The translations under genes and the position numbers were made by a program. A DNA stretch of 64,000 nucleotides, from contig NZ_VNHX01000017.1 in the NCBI RefSeq assembly GCF_008124885.1, forward strand, positions 1 through 64,000, read 5' to 3'. Below the pieces are notes generated by a model, which worked only from the letters and a program-made list of their open reading frames with translations, was not told the origin of the DNA and did no database searches. This stretch comes from Sphingobacterium allocomposti (GTDB taxonomy: Bacteria; Bacteroidota; Bacteroidia; Sphingobacteriales; Sphingobacteriaceae). Below are positions 42,321 to 51,745 of this stretch, piece after piece. How positions within the stretch are numbered: position 1 is the stretch's first letter; each line of letters opens with the position of its first letter.

Positions 42321-44756
42321 CTAAAACTCTTTTTCGCCGAATTCGCTCTTGGGCAGCTTCAGCAGCTGATTTATCCGGTTAAGATTGAAGTTGACGTTTA
42401 AGAGCAATATATTCTTCTCGTATACGTAGTTCGTTGTCGTGAAAAAGTCGCTGCCGGACGTCGTAATACGCTGCTCGTTGACACCCCAGTTTCCCAATTC
42501 GAGGTTTTGCCATTGCAGTAGAACATACACCGCATTCTTGTAAAATGACTTCTTCAGCGCCAGATGAGGTGTCACAAAGCGGGAGTCCCATCCCTGAACG
42601 GTCGGGCGGTTGGACAAATAGTTGATATTTGCTGAGAGGTTCCATGTAGGCAAAAACGCCAGCTGTGCTCCCGCGTTGAAAGAAAAAACCAGATCGGCAT
42701 TGCCGCTTTCATTCTGATTTCCGAAAGACAGCCCCGAGACGGCATATCGGTAGAGGTTCCCCCCCAGGTTCAGCTGTAGCCATGTCAGCGGCTTGGCCTG
42801 TCCACCCAACTCAAGTCCCCACCTCGTGGCACGCTCCGCGTTGGTGAACAATCGGTTCAGAATCGTATCGTTATACACGCTATTGGTCCGTTGGATCGGG
42901 TTCTTTACGTGCTGAAAGTATATATTGGCAAACAGGCTCATATTCGCCATATTTTTTACCAACCCCGTCTCTGCTGTGCTTATAAATTCAGGCAGCAGGT
43001 TAGGATCTCCCTGCTCAAGCGTTTCGGAGTGTTCGCGCTCGGGAATCGGATTAAGTTCGAAATTATTCGTCCGCTGTACACGGCGGCCGGCCGACGCCTT
43101 CCATGCCCAGTCGTTACCCATATCGTACATAAGTGATAGCGACGGATATATCTGATGCGTCTGATAGCGGTGGTGCGTGTCTATGTCCCTGAGATATAAC
43201 AGCCGACGATAGTACTCGTAGCGGGCGCCGATACTCGCTGTCAGCGCCCTTCTGGTAAATTCATACTGCGCATACACGCCCTGGACATGGTTCGATGCAT
43301 TCAGTCTGCCGCTGAATGCCGGGATAATCACAGAAGTGCCTCCCTCCTGCTCTTTGTAGAGGAATGTGCCGCGCTGCTCGTCCGTCCGGAACTGATACCC
43401 GTACGTCAGTTTTCCGCCATCCAACGAAACCTCGTCAGAGACATCAACACGAAGGCCATTTAAGGGGTTTCTATAGGTATTTTTAACGTATTGTATAGTG
43501 TCCGTCTGAAAGATATTTAAGTTGTCCGTGCCACCGTGAATATTCGCGTACTCATAGACAACACCGAGGCCCAGGTTATGCATCCCCACGTTCAGTTTAT
43601 ATGCTAGGTCGATTAGATAAAACTCACCTTGCTTATTTTGTAGGTTTGAGTTGAAATACGACATGCCCCCTATCTGGCTGCCCGACGTCAGATCTATCGT
43701 CCGGTTATCATAGTAAATATCCGCCAACCGATCTTGGTAACGTCGGTTAGCTAAGACGCCTATGCTTATATTTTGGTTAGCGGCAAGCTTATAGGCCGTA
43801 TTCATGCGTAATCCGTAGTTATATTTGTCGAAGCTCCGTTCGCCCGCCGACGGAAAGAAAGTCTGCCGGTTGTCAATGATCGTGTTTACGTCGCCGTCGC
43901 GGAATCCAGCGTTATCGTTTCGCAGGTAGTTCAACGCCACACTAAAATCGACCTTGTCCCTTTGGTAAAATACAGAAAGGTCACCACCGTAACGTTGTTG
44001 GGCCTCTTTATTCCCGTAATCGTGTATACTTGGAAGTCCGCCCTGAACGTTAACGATCCATGAAACCCCAGCTTGGCTGGCCTTCTTTGTTTTTATATTC
44101 AGTATTCCCCCTTTTCCGTCGGGATCATAACGGGCGGATGGGTTGGTAATAAATTCAACCTCCAGGATATCGTTGGCTGCAATCTGCGAAAGAAAAGTAA
44201 CAGGGTCCAGGACGACGGGCTTATCGTTGATTAGCACCAGCACGCCGGAAGCCCCTCTTAAACTGATCTGCCCCTGGCCATCCACGGAAATTGCAGGTAA
44301 GTTTTTTACGACGTCCAGCGCCGTTCCGCCGACAGTCTGCTGAAACTGGGCGGCGTTGTAAGTCTGTCTATCCAAACGATGTTCCTGCGGTGCCCGCCTC
44401 CCCGTAACTTCGACCGTATCCAAAAACTGATCGGCAGCACGTAAAAACACGGTGCCTACGTCAACGACTTTAGCGCCTACCACAACGCTGTCCGTATAAG
44501 CATGGTCGTAGCCAAGAAATTTGAACGAAACCGTGTACACGCCGGCGCGGATGCGGCTGAACAAAAACGTTCCCAAGGAGTCCGTCAACTGTCCTTCGAT
44601 AACGTTGCCTCCCTCTGCTATTAAGGAGACACTTGCATAGCGCATGGGCTGACTATCCGCAGCGTCTTTTACTGTTCCTTTTACAGCGCCTTGCTGGGCG
44701 ACAGCGATTGAGATACCATACCACAGTAGAAGCGAGATTAAAATTGTCTTCAGCAT
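42321..44756 (-). CDS. Outer-membrane beta-barrel receptor (OMP_b-brl_3-type TonB-dependent)
   Basis: An 811-residue outer-membrane protein. Signal peptide (to about 21, SIAVAQ) is followed by a carboxypeptidase-D-like domain at about 22-105 (GAVKGTVKDAADSQPMRYAS). A plug-like domain at about 125-225 has VVKNLPAISVDGQGQISLRG and ILEVEFITNPSARYDPDGKG, which is typical of the outer-membrane beta-barrel 3 family. A barrel up to the C terminus follows. This family is distinct from SusC and comes without a SusD partner; its ligands (metals, peptides or others) are mostly unknown. It has no operon neighbour. Confidence 0.92.
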   Translation of the reverse strand: MLKTILISLLLWYGISIAVAQQGAVKGTVKDAADSQPMRYASVSLIAEGGNVIEGQLTDSLGTFLFSRIRAGVYTVSFKFLGYDHAYTDSVVVGAKVVDVGTVFLRAADQFLDTVEVTGRRAPQEHRLDRQTYNAAQFQQTVGGTALDVVKNLPAISVDGQGQISLRGASGVLVLINDKPVVLDPVTFLSQIAANDILEVEFITNPSARYDPDGKGGILNIKTKKASQAGVSWIVNVQGGLPSIHDYGNKEAQQRYGGDLSVFYQRDKVDFSVALNYLRNDNAGFRDGDVNTIIDNRQTFFPSAGERSFDKYNYGLRMNTAYKLAANQNISIGVLANRRYQDRLADIYYDNRTIDLTSGSQIGGMSYFNSNLQNKQGEFYLIDLAYKLNVGMHNLGLGVVYEYANIHGGTDNLNIFQTDTIQYVKNTYRNPLNGLRVDVSDEVSLDGGKLTYGYQFRTDEQRGTFLYKEQEGGTSVIIPAFSGRLNASNHVQGVYAQYEFTRRALTASIGARYEYYRRLLYLRDIDTHHRYQTHQIYPSLSLMYDMGNDWAWKASAGRRVQRTNNFELNPIPEREHSETLEQGDPNLLPEFISTAETGLVKNMANMSLFANIYFQHVKNPIQRTNSVYNDTILNRLFTNAERATRWGLELGGQAKPLTWLQLNLGGNLYRYAVSGLSFGNQNESGNADLVFSFNAGAQLAFLPTWNLSANINYLSNRPTVQGWDSRFVTPHLALKKSFYKNAVYVLLQWQNLELGNWGVNEQRITTSGSDFFTTTNYVYEKNILLLNVNFNLNRINQLLKLPKSEFGEKEF

Positions 44757-44917
44757 AATTGTAATAAATCACGCCGAAATTAGGTAGAAAAAAGAGTTAT
44801 CAATGGTCCTTTGTGAATTATACCATTATTTTTTCAAATATACCATGCATAGCGGAAGGTTGTCCAGACGTGTACCGACAGGCGACGGCACACATAGCGG
44901 ACTGTAACGATAGGCAC

Positions 44918-45250
44918 CTATTTCTCAAGACTAATCAGAAATTCCTCCTTGTCCGCATTATAGCCGTAATAAGAAATATGCCAATCGAGGTACTCAAATT
45001 TATCAAAGTACTCGCTGACTATCAGGGCGTCAAAAAGACGTCTGTTATCAAACGGAAAAGCTTCTCCCAAAATATTGACGATATCGTGTTTGTCAAACCT
45101 GACTATCCACTTTTGAACGCTATCGATAGACGAGGTTTCACTAGTCCCTTTTTTATATAGATCAATTAGCTTATTGGCCTCTTCATCTGAAACTTCTGGT
45201 CTCGGCAGAATCAGCTCCCGATATTCTCTTACGGTCAACGACATACCCAA
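44918..45250 (-). CDS. Hypothetical protein
   Basis: A 110-residue protein with no motif that I recognise. It is soluble, acidic and probably helical in its first half (EVSDEEANKLIDLYKKGTSE), then has aromatic-rich strands (FEYLDWHISYYGYN). The composition is that of real coding sequence. There are two in-frame starts, ATG 45250 and ATG 45244. It lies alone between the outer-membrane receptor gene and the non-coding stretch before the ATPase. An immunity-protein-like size and composition is noted without further support. Confidence 0.6.
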   Translation of the reverse strand: MGMSLTVREYRELILPRPEVSDEEANKLIDLYKKGTSETSSIDSVQKWIVRFDKHDIVNILGEAFPFDNRRLFDALIVSEYFDKFEYLDWHISYYGYNADKEEFLISLEK

Positions 45251-45704
45251 ACTTACGTAAAAAATGCTTTGTATTTGTGAATCGCAATATAAAAATCATC
45301 TGAACTAAAACCGATGTATCTTCCCCTTCATTGGCCATAAGCGCTCCTCAGGTTGCGGTCTGCTACCGTGAAGAGGCTATCATTTTTTACCAAAAAGAAG
45401 GGAAACCCAGGGGACGGGTTTCCCTTAATTGACGGCCTGTTAGCCTATAAATTTAACCACAGTAAACTTCGTTAAATATCGATAAAGAAAAAATGATCGG
45501 GATCACATACACAAAAAATCAGCCGGCAATGACTTATGGAGCTTCGCCCGTTACAACGGATGCCGCTTTGTATGCAGCTTTCCCACACACAAAATATATC
45601 AAATTATATTGGGATAATATCCATCCGGCCGGAAACACTATTTTCTATCAAAATATCATCTAGAACAAAGATATTGCGTAACTTAGTATAACAAACAGCT
45701 ACCG
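45251..45704. other. Non-coding stretch ahead of the GHKL ATPase gene
   Basis: About 450 bases without a gene. A hairpin is at 45398-45426 (see separate entry). The last 200 bases are A+T-rich and should carry the promoter of the ATPase gene, but no box can be fixed. Confidence 0.4.
45398..45426 (-). terminator. Hairpin, possible terminator on the minus strand
   Basis: Perfect 11-bp stem AAGGGAAACCC / GGGTTTCCCTT. Read on the minus strand it is followed by TCTTTTTGG, a poor-to-fair T run; on the plus strand no T run follows. No minus-strand gene ends close to it, so its role is open. Confidence 0.4.
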
Positions 45705-46973
45705 ATGAAAAACAGCGCCCATATTACCAATACGAGCATAGATGCTGTCGGCCTGCCTAAAGATCCGAAGTATGCTATTGCCGAATACATCTGGAACGGG
45801 TTCGATGCGAAGGCCAGCAAGATTGCCATCAGCTACGAAAGCAACGAACTGGGCTATATTGACAGCATCAGTATTGAAGATAATGGTGAAGGCATCGACC
45901 ACCGCAGCCTGAACATGTCCTTTGGAAATTTCCTCGATTCCATGAAAAAAGTCTCCTTGAGACGGACGTCTTACGTCAGGGGGAGAAAAGGAAAGGGACG
46001 GTTCTCTTTTTCGCTTTTCGCCGCACGGGCGACATGGAAGACACGCTATAGAGAAGGAGATGTCATCCAGGAATATGACATCATCATCGACGGAGACCAG
46101 AAACATATCTACGAAGACTCCTTTAAAATAGCCTCTCTGAAAACGGACACCGGGACGACCGTATTGTTGGAAGGGATATTCGGTCTGAATGCCGGGTTTC
46201 TGGAATCTGCAGCATTTTTCGACTTTCTTGCTCTTGAGTTCGGATGGTTCCTGTTTCTGAACAGGGATCAACAATATGAGATAACCATTAACGGCAGACG
46301 TCTCCGCTATGAGCATCTTATTCTGGAAAATGAAACGGTTCATTGGGATATTGCGGGGACCTCCGATAGCGCCTATAATTTCAAAGTGACGTTCGTCCGG
46401 TGGCGCGAGGCCATTGGCGACCGGTATTATTACTATTTCCTAAATACGGAGAAGATAGAAGTCGCAAAAGAGCTCACCAGCTTCAATAACAACGCTATAA
46501 ATTTCCACCACAGCGTATATGTGGAATCGGCTTTCTTTAATGTATTCGAACAGGCATCCTTAGCAGGCGGGCAGGAGAACAACCTATTTAGTGAGCATCA
46601 GCATCACGTTATATTCAGAAAGCTTTCAGCAGAGCTTCGTAATCTACTGGAACGCAAGCAGAAACGATACGTGCGGGAGCATGTAGCCGAGAGCACCGTA
46701 TTGCATATCCAGAACCGCAACATTTTGCCCCACTATGGCGAGGAGGAAGAGGAACAGCTAAGAAAAAAACAGGTGATCAGTTTACTTCGGGAACTTTGTA
46801 TTGCGGAGCCTCGGGTATTTGTCAGCATGAAGCTCGATTATCTCAAAGCATATCTCGGTTTTATTGACCTTCTGCTTCAGACCAACAAGCGGGGAGAGAT
46901 CCTTGCTGTAATTGATCAAACCCTGCCTCTCGGTGATACGGAGAAGGAGAATATCAGAAACATTTTAAGCTGA
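45705..46973 (+). CDS. Stand-alone GHKL (Hsp90/MutL/MORC-type) ATPase
   Basis: A 422-residue protein with an N-terminal GHKL ATP-binding domain. The N box is AIAEYIWNGFDAKASKI (Glu27, Asn31), the G1 box is IEDNGEGID (58-65), and the G2-like loop is VRGRKGKGRFSFSLFA (91-106), with a Gly-rich lid. A beta-rich transducer-like domain follows (to about 270), then a charged helical C terminus (about 295-422). Such ATPases dimerise on ATP like MORC, MutL or Hsp90. Stand-alone forms turn up in anti-phage loci, but the client here is unknown. There is no operon partner; a large repeat region follows. Confidence 0.8.
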   Translation: MKNSAHITNTSIDAVGLPKDPKYAIAEYIWNGFDAKASKIAISYESNELGYIDSISIEDNGEGIDHRSLNMSFGNFLDSMKKVSLRRTSYVRGRKGKGRFSFSLFAARATWKTRYREGDVIQEYDIIIDGDQKHIYEDSFKIASLKTDTGTTVLLEGIFGLNAGFLESAAFFDFLALEFGWFLFLNRDQQYEITINGRRLRYEHLILENETVHWDIAGTSDSAYNFKVTFVRWREAIGDRYYYYFLNTEKIEVAKELTSFNNNAINFHHSVYVESAFFNVFEQASLAGGQENNLFSEHQHHVIFRKLSAELRNLLERKQKRYVREHVAESTVLHIQNRNILPHYGEEEEEQLRKKQVISLLRELCIAEPRVFVSMKLDYLKAYLGFIDLLLQTNKRGEILAVIDQTLPLGDTEKENIRNILS

Positions 46974-46984
46974 AAACACACTTA

Positions 46985-47577
46985 GTTAGAAGTCAGAAGT
47001 TAGAAGTGAGATCTGAGAGTGTAGGTTTATAGCTGTTAGCCTATAGGTTAGCTGCCATCTGCCGCTTGCTATCTGCTATCTGCCATCTGCCATTAGCCAT
47101 TAGCCTCTCAATTTACATCTTCACGACTTAACGGCTATTATTAGGAGTTAGAGTAGTTAGATGGGTTAGAATGGTTAGATGACGCTCGTTGTTATCAAAA
47201 ACCACTTCACGATTTATAGCCATCTGCTATCTGCCATTAGCCTTTAGCCATTAGCCTCTCGCTTTACGACTTTACAAATTAACACCTGTACAGCTTATAG
47301 CCATCTGCCATCTGTATAACGAAGTGAGAAGTCAGAAGTGAGATTTGAGATTTGAGAGTGTAGGTTTATAGCTGTTAGCCTATAGGTTAGCTGTCATATG
47401 CCGCTTGCCATCTGCTATCTGCTATCTGCTATCTGCCATTAGCCTTTAGCCATTAGCCTCTCGTTTTACGACTTTACAAATTAACACCTTTACAGCTTAT
47501 AGCCATCCGCTATCTGCTATTTGCTATCTGCCATCTGCCATCTGCCATTAGCTATTACAACTTTAGGCCCCACTATA
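46985..47577. repeat. Intergenic repeat region (short-unit and longer direct repeats)
   Basis: About 590 bases built almost wholly from short related words (CATCTGC, TATCTGC, CATTAGCC, GTTAGATG, AGAAGTNAGA). Two larger direct repeats are embedded: an exact 41-base pair at 47014-47054 and 47353-47393, and an 84-base pair at 47222-47305 and 47424-47507 with two mismatches. The copies are unevenly spaced with no unique spacers, and no open frame is supported. Similar TAGAAGT/CATCTGC-rich spacers are known between genes of Bacteroidota; their function is not known. Confidence 0.85.
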
Positions 47578-49437
47578 TTATCTTCCCAAACTTATAACAA
47601 GACGTCTGTTCAATTCCGTGCTGACGGAAACCAATTTCCCGTCCACCCAGATACATAATCTACTTTGGTTGCCGTCCCGGCCCACGTCCCAATCCCGCTT
47701 CCAGATGATATCAATATCATGTCCGTGGTAACGTAAGTTTCCCAGGTAGAAGTACTCCCACGTATCGTCAGGCAGTAAAGGATCGAGTATAAATATATCA
47801 TCATGAGACGGAATAAAGCCCAACAGGTCCTGTATGATGATATCTGGAAAGGTGGAATGAAAGTAATCTTTTTCGCCTCCAAAGCGCTCCCCATCACTCG
47901 GAATATACCATTCGCCGATATTAGGTTCAGCAAAGTCGTGCATCACGGCCAACTTTTCGATATAGTCGTACAGCAGCGAACGGTCGGCGTGTGTCACTTG
48001 TTCCTTATAGTCACGGAGATAGTTTGCATATGCCTTATAAACAACAGAATTCTGGAACGGCCAGCCGCGTCCGTTCCACGCATAGGCCTGCTCGTTATAG
48101 TAGGGATGCAGGCGTTCGGCAGTGGTCATTCCCTTATGGTTATAGAAACCATCTTTGCTGCCAAACATGTCCCAGGCCGACGCATAGGGACGGCGGCCAT
48201 CCCGCGGTATCAGACCGAAATACCAGGGCGTATATCCAACAGATTCGCGCACGCGCGCTTCATAATCCCGAACACCAAATTCATTATCCCCCGCACTATA
48301 CGTATTAAAAAAGACGTCGTCGTTGTTCCAGAGTACGCCCAGCACCTTATTCCGCAGTTCGTCGGCCCTTTTCTGGTACAGGGCGGCTTTTGTCCGGCTT
48401 GCCGGCGATGCGCTGTTACTGCGTCCATAGAGCGTTGCAAGAGCCTGCAGGTTCCCATAGGCATAGCTGTTTACGGACGGGCGGACCAGGTAAAAATCCG
48501 GATACCCCTTTCGATAAGCCGTTGGATAAGCGGAAGCCTGAACCGACGCCGCAGCACGTTCGGTTGTGCCCCACCCGAGGTAGAGATCCCGCCAGCTGTC
48601 CTCCGTATAGTTGGCGTATGCCCCGTCGCTCGCTATCAACCCTAGCACCGCGGAAAGACTAAACTCCATTCCGTCATACAAATCCAGAATTTTATACATC
48701 CCGTCTGTTTTTGCTCCTGTCCTTTTGACGGTAAAGAGGCTGTCCCAAACCTGCTGGTGCTGCTCCAGATAAGGCAGGATGTCTTCCCGCCAAGCTTCGT
48801 CGGGGTGAACCCTTAAAAACGCGTCTACGCCGTCGATCATCCAACTTGAAAAATGATGGCTTTCGGGGCGGCTCATGTATGTAAGGAAATTTTCATTCTC
48901 GCGTTGCTGCAATCTGGAAGCAGAACCGCGCATAAAATAATCGGCATAAGAGCGCAGGTACTGGCTGTCGCGGAGCCACCGAACATCGTAAAACTGGTGC
49001 CCGGCGGGACAAGTTATAGCGCCGCTCAGCGAAGCCCAGGGTTTTACACCGAAAAACTCCGTGACTACCCAATACGATTTTTTGTCCAACGGGTCATTAT
49101 AATGCTTAAGGTGCTTACTGATCATCCACCAGCGGTAGTTGTAGATTTTGTCAATTGTATCGTTAGAGCTGATAAAGAAGGGAATATTGGCCCGCAAAAA
49201 ACCGAGGTTATTCGACCCGTCAAACGGGCCATCTGATGGTGGCCGATCGTCATAGCTATTAAACTCTTCCACGTGCGAGGCCAGCCGCTGTTCGGCTAAG
49301 CTCTTCATCCGGATTCGTTCCGACTGGTATGATTGTAAAAGCTTTTTCCCCGAGCAGGAACCGCATCCGATTATACACACGAGCAAAGCCATGTATCGTG
49401 CCACTACCCTCTTCTTCCGCCTATAGTTAATTATCAT
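47578..49437 (-). CDS. MGH1-like glycoside hydrolase lipoprotein (GH63-related)
   Basis: A 619-residue protein with a lipoprotein-type leader (ALLVCIIGCGSCSG) and an (alpha/alpha)6-type glycosidase domain of the mannosylglycerate-hydrolase-like MGH1 group, related to GH63. Supporting segments are ITCPAGHQFYDVRWLRDSQY, YKILDLYDGMEFSLSAVLGL, YNEQAYAWNGRGWPFQNSVV and EPNIGEWYIPSDG, whose Asp/Glu are candidates for catalysis. The C terminus is a beta-sandwich-like tail. It probably cleaves alpha-linked sugars in the periplasm or at the surface. It ends at the repeat region and has no Sus partner. Confidence 0.8.
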   Translation of the reverse strand: MIINYRRKKRVVARYMALLVCIIGCGSCSGKKLLQSYQSERIRMKSLAEQRLASHVEEFNSYDDRPPSDGPFDGSNNLGFLRANIPFFISSNDTIDKIYNYRWWMISKHLKHYNDPLDKKSYWVVTEFFGVKPWASLSGAITCPAGHQFYDVRWLRDSQYLRSYADYFMRGSASRLQQRENENFLTYMSRPESHHFSSWMIDGVDAFLRVHPDEAWREDILPYLEQHQQVWDSLFTVKRTGAKTDGMYKILDLYDGMEFSLSAVLGLIASDGAYANYTEDSWRDLYLGWGTTERAAASVQASAYPTAYRKGYPDFYLVRPSVNSYAYGNLQALATLYGRSNSASPASRTKAALYQKRADELRNKVLGVLWNNDDVFFNTYSAGDNEFGVRDYEARVRESVGYTPWYFGLIPRDGRRPYASAWDMFGSKDGFYNHKGMTTAERLHPYYNEQAYAWNGRGWPFQNSVVYKAYANYLRDYKEQVTHADRSLLYDYIEKLAVMHDFAEPNIGEWYIPSDGERFGGEKDYFHSTFPDIIIQDLLGFIPSHDDIFILDPLLPDDTWEYFYLGNLRYHGHDIDIIWKRDWDVGRDGNQSRLCIWVDGKLVSVSTELNRRLVISLGR

Positions 49438-49576
49438 CGTTTACAAATGGTTGATCAATCAGCGGTATAAAGATAGCATCCACACAGCAGAATACCAAGA
49501 CGTCTACCTGCTAAAACGGCTGCTAAATCCATTATGCGTAGCGACGACAGACATGTCGGCTGCCCGGCTTGTAAGC

Positions 49577-50260
49577 TCAGCTTACACGTCGTACATTCAT
49601 CGCTTTCGTCCATTTATCGCGCCGGCATCGTGCGCACTTTGCCCTCCGGTCGGACAGATGCGTTTCCACCCTCCCACAATACATACAGGCGAACGGCCCC
49701 TGCTCCTTCTCGGATTCAATTTCCTTATAAGCAGTCGGAAATAGCGGAAGGCCATACCGTACATCTTCATCGCGATAATACAATAAGCTCAGTGTCCCGT
49801 CAACCTCGAGCACTCCAAGCCTCACCTGCCCGAGATGTTCGACAGACTGATTACGCAGCTCTGCGAAAAACTCCATTTTCGAGTAGTTGTTATCGTTCTC
49901 ATGTTTAACATCGAAGACACCATCTTTCACTACAACCATAGCCTTTCCCTCCAACAGGTGGGACACGGCGACAGATCGCGATGCCCACAAGGTAACCAGC
50001 TTGTACACGATAATGATGCTTATTAAGACGACCAAGGAATAGACCACGGGAATATCTTCCTGAAACATAGGGTCCCCGGCCGCAGATCCGGAGGCAATAA
50101 TGATTGCCACCTCAAAAAGCGTCAGTTGCCGGACGCCACGTCGCCCCGAGAGGCGCAATATCAAGAGAATTATCAAAAACATAACGAACGTCCGTCCGAC
50201 AATCTCCATGACGAACGCCCACTCTGCGCCATGTATAAATATTTTTTCGAAATCTATCAT
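49577..50260 (-). CDS. DUF421 (YetF/YcaP-type) membrane protein with zinc ribbon
   Basis: A 227-residue protein with three N-terminal helices (about 15-95) and the DUF421 signature RLSGRRGVRQLTLFEVAIII. A soluble cytoplasmic part with KMEFFAELRNQSVEHLGQVR follows, as in YetF/YcaP. The C-terminal extension carries four Cys in two CxxC pairs (192, 195, 209, 212), which look like a small zinc ribbon not present in the textbook family members. The function of the family is unclear (spore-related or envelope roles in some bacteria). A short gap separates it from the glycosidase gene. Confidence 0.85.
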   Translation of the reverse strand: MIDFEKIFIHGAEWAFVMEIVGRTFVMFLIILLILRLSGRRGVRQLTLFEVAIIIASGSAAGDPMFQEDIPVVYSLVVLISIIIVYKLVTLWASRSVAVSHLLEGKAMVVVKDGVFDVKHENDNNYSKMEFFAELRNQSVEHLGQVRLGVLEVDGTLSLLYYRDEDVRYGLPLFPTAYKEIESEKEQGPFACMYCGRVETHLSDRRAKCARCRRDKWTKAMNVRRVS

Positions 50261-50466
50261 ATCGATAAGCTTAGATCATTATTTATCTGATAACAAAAAG
50301 CGGGATTGTTTGTTTAAGACGGACGCCGGGGCTTCTGCCACGAAGGCAGGTCAGATTAAGGTTGCTTTATGAAAACATTTTTGATGATACTTTGTTCAGG
50401 TTGAGCTAGAGCAATCGTTTTTGGGCATGGATAATTCAAAAGTTATATCCACCAGCGCAGTAAATT

Positions 50467-50859
50467 ATGAAAAAGCTTGTGCTTATCGACCATATCGAAT
50501 TAGGAGGATTCGATTTTAGGGCATATCTGGTTGAAACGCCCGACGGAGACGTCAGCTCTGGTATCTTTGTAGAAAGCCTGAAGCCCCCTCTCCTATGGTT
50601 TGCCCGAGATGCAGGAAAGACCATCCGGCTCCATATTGATAAAGATTTAGTAGCTTATATTTCCAAGAAGAGCGAGCTGCCTTCAGACGACCGGGAAATT
50701 TACCTTCAAACCTTTATGGAGTTTGTTATTGAAAGCGAGAAAAAAGCCTCCTATATGGCTTTTAAGGGAAAAAAAGTGGAATACCTCGCCGATAGCAAAC
50801 ACCTGATATGGATACAGAAGATGTATCTCGGCCGCCGGTCGGCAAACCCCACACGATGA
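50467..50859 (+). CDS. Hypothetical protein
   Basis: A 130-residue soluble protein that I cannot assign. It begins MKKLVLIDHIELGGFDFRAY and has alternating strands, then a helix (REIYLQTFMEFVIESEKKAS) and a basic end. There is no signal peptide or membrane helix. Codon and residue use look genuine, and the nearest upstream gene is divergent 200 bases away. It is followed after 37 bases by the convergent SMP-30-like gene. Confidence 0.6.
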   Translation: MKKLVLIDHIELGGFDFRAYLVETPDGDVSSGIFVESLKPPLLWFARDAGKTIRLHIDKDLVAYISKKSELPSDDREIYLQTFMEFVIESEKKASYMAFKGKKVEYLADSKHLIWIQKMYLGRRSANPTR

Positions 50860-50896
50860 CTATTTCCATCCACCTTTAAAACTGCGTTGTAATCCG

Positions 50897-51745
50897 CTAC
50901 CAGTCCGGATATATTTTAAATATCTTCTCCGATGCCGTGATAAATAGATATTCGCTCTCTTTACCGCCAAAGCAGACGTTCGCGGTCCATTTTACGGGAA
51001 CCTTGATATGGCGAAGCAATGCGCCCTGAGGCGTATAGACAAAGACACCATCCCCTGTTAGATACACGTTTCCCTTCTTATCCGTTGTCATCCCGTCAGA
51101 GCCGCGGTCACAAAACAAACGTTTGTTGTGAAGAGCGCCATTTTCTGCAATATCGTAAACGTATGTCTTGTTGTCCCCGATGTCGGCAACGTACAGCTTC
51201 CTTTCATCAGGAGATGCCGCAATACCATTGGGCCGGACGAAATTGCTATCCACTTGTAGCAGTTTCCCCTGCTGATACATATATAAAGCTTCGGGCAGCT
51301 CGGCAGAAGTCCTCGACCAATAGGAACGTTGATAGTAGGGGTCCGTGATGTAGTAGTTCCCCGAAGAGGAAATCCATAAATCGTTTGGCCCGTTAAGAGG
51401 CTTTCCCGCGTATGTTCCAACGAGCACTTCTATCTCCCGTGTTTCCGGATGGATACGCCAGATTTCGTTGTTCTCGTCGGCGCAGGCTACCAGCCAGCCA
51501 TCGTTATCCATGGCCAGACCATTAGCGCGTCCCGAGGGTTCCAGAAAGCGTATCAGCTCGCCCGATGCCGAGTATTTCCATATCCGGTTGTTTGGCTGGT
51601 CCGTAAAATAAATATCTCCACGGGCATCTGCTACCGGCCCTTCCGTAAAACTAAAGTGGTCTGCGATCTCTACCAGTTCTCCTTTCTTTTGTGCTTCCAC
51701 GGCTACTGCAAATTGTAAAGTCAGAATAAGTAATATATATTTCAT
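50897..51745 (-). CDS. SMP-30/gluconolactonase/LRE-type periplasmic protein
   Basis: A 282-residue six-bladed beta-propeller protein with a signal peptide (MKYILLILTLQFAVAVEAQ). Metal ligands expected for the SMP-30 fold are present: Glu in FTEGPVADARGDIYFTD, Asn in LNGPNDLWISSSGN, Asn in FVRPNGIAASPDE and Asp in DRGSDGMTTDKKGN. Members hydrolyse lactones such as gluconolactone, usually in sugar oxidation. Here it is exported, so the substrate is probably a periplasmic lactone. It stands divergent from the MBL-fold gene. Confidence 0.9.
   Translation of the reverse strand: MKYILLILTLQFAVAVEAQKKGELVEIADHFSFTEGPVADARGDIYFTDQPNNRIWKYSASGELIRFLEPSGRANGLAMDNDGWLVACADENNEIWRIHPETREIEVLVGTYAGKPLNGPNDLWISSSGNYYITDPYYQRSYWSRTSAELPEALYMYQQGKLLQVDSNFVRPNGIAASPDERKLYVADIGDNKTYVYDIAENGALHNKRLFCDRGSDGMTTDKKGNVYLTGDGVFVYTPQGALLRHIKVPVKWTANVCFGGKESEYLFITASEKIFKIYPDW

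Noticed and set aside
45699-46343. 214-codon minus-strand open frame
   Set aside because: Antisense to the GHKL ATPase gene, whose motifs are intact. The residues here show no recognisable order.
46985-47577. Possible CRISPR array
   Set aside because: The repeated words are of varying length and unevenly spaced, with no unique spacers and no cas genes. It is a different repeat type.
47803-48645. 280-codon plus-strand open frame
   Set aside because: Lies wholly antisense to the glycosidase gene at 47578-49437. It has no domain sense and a composition typical of mirrored coding sequence.
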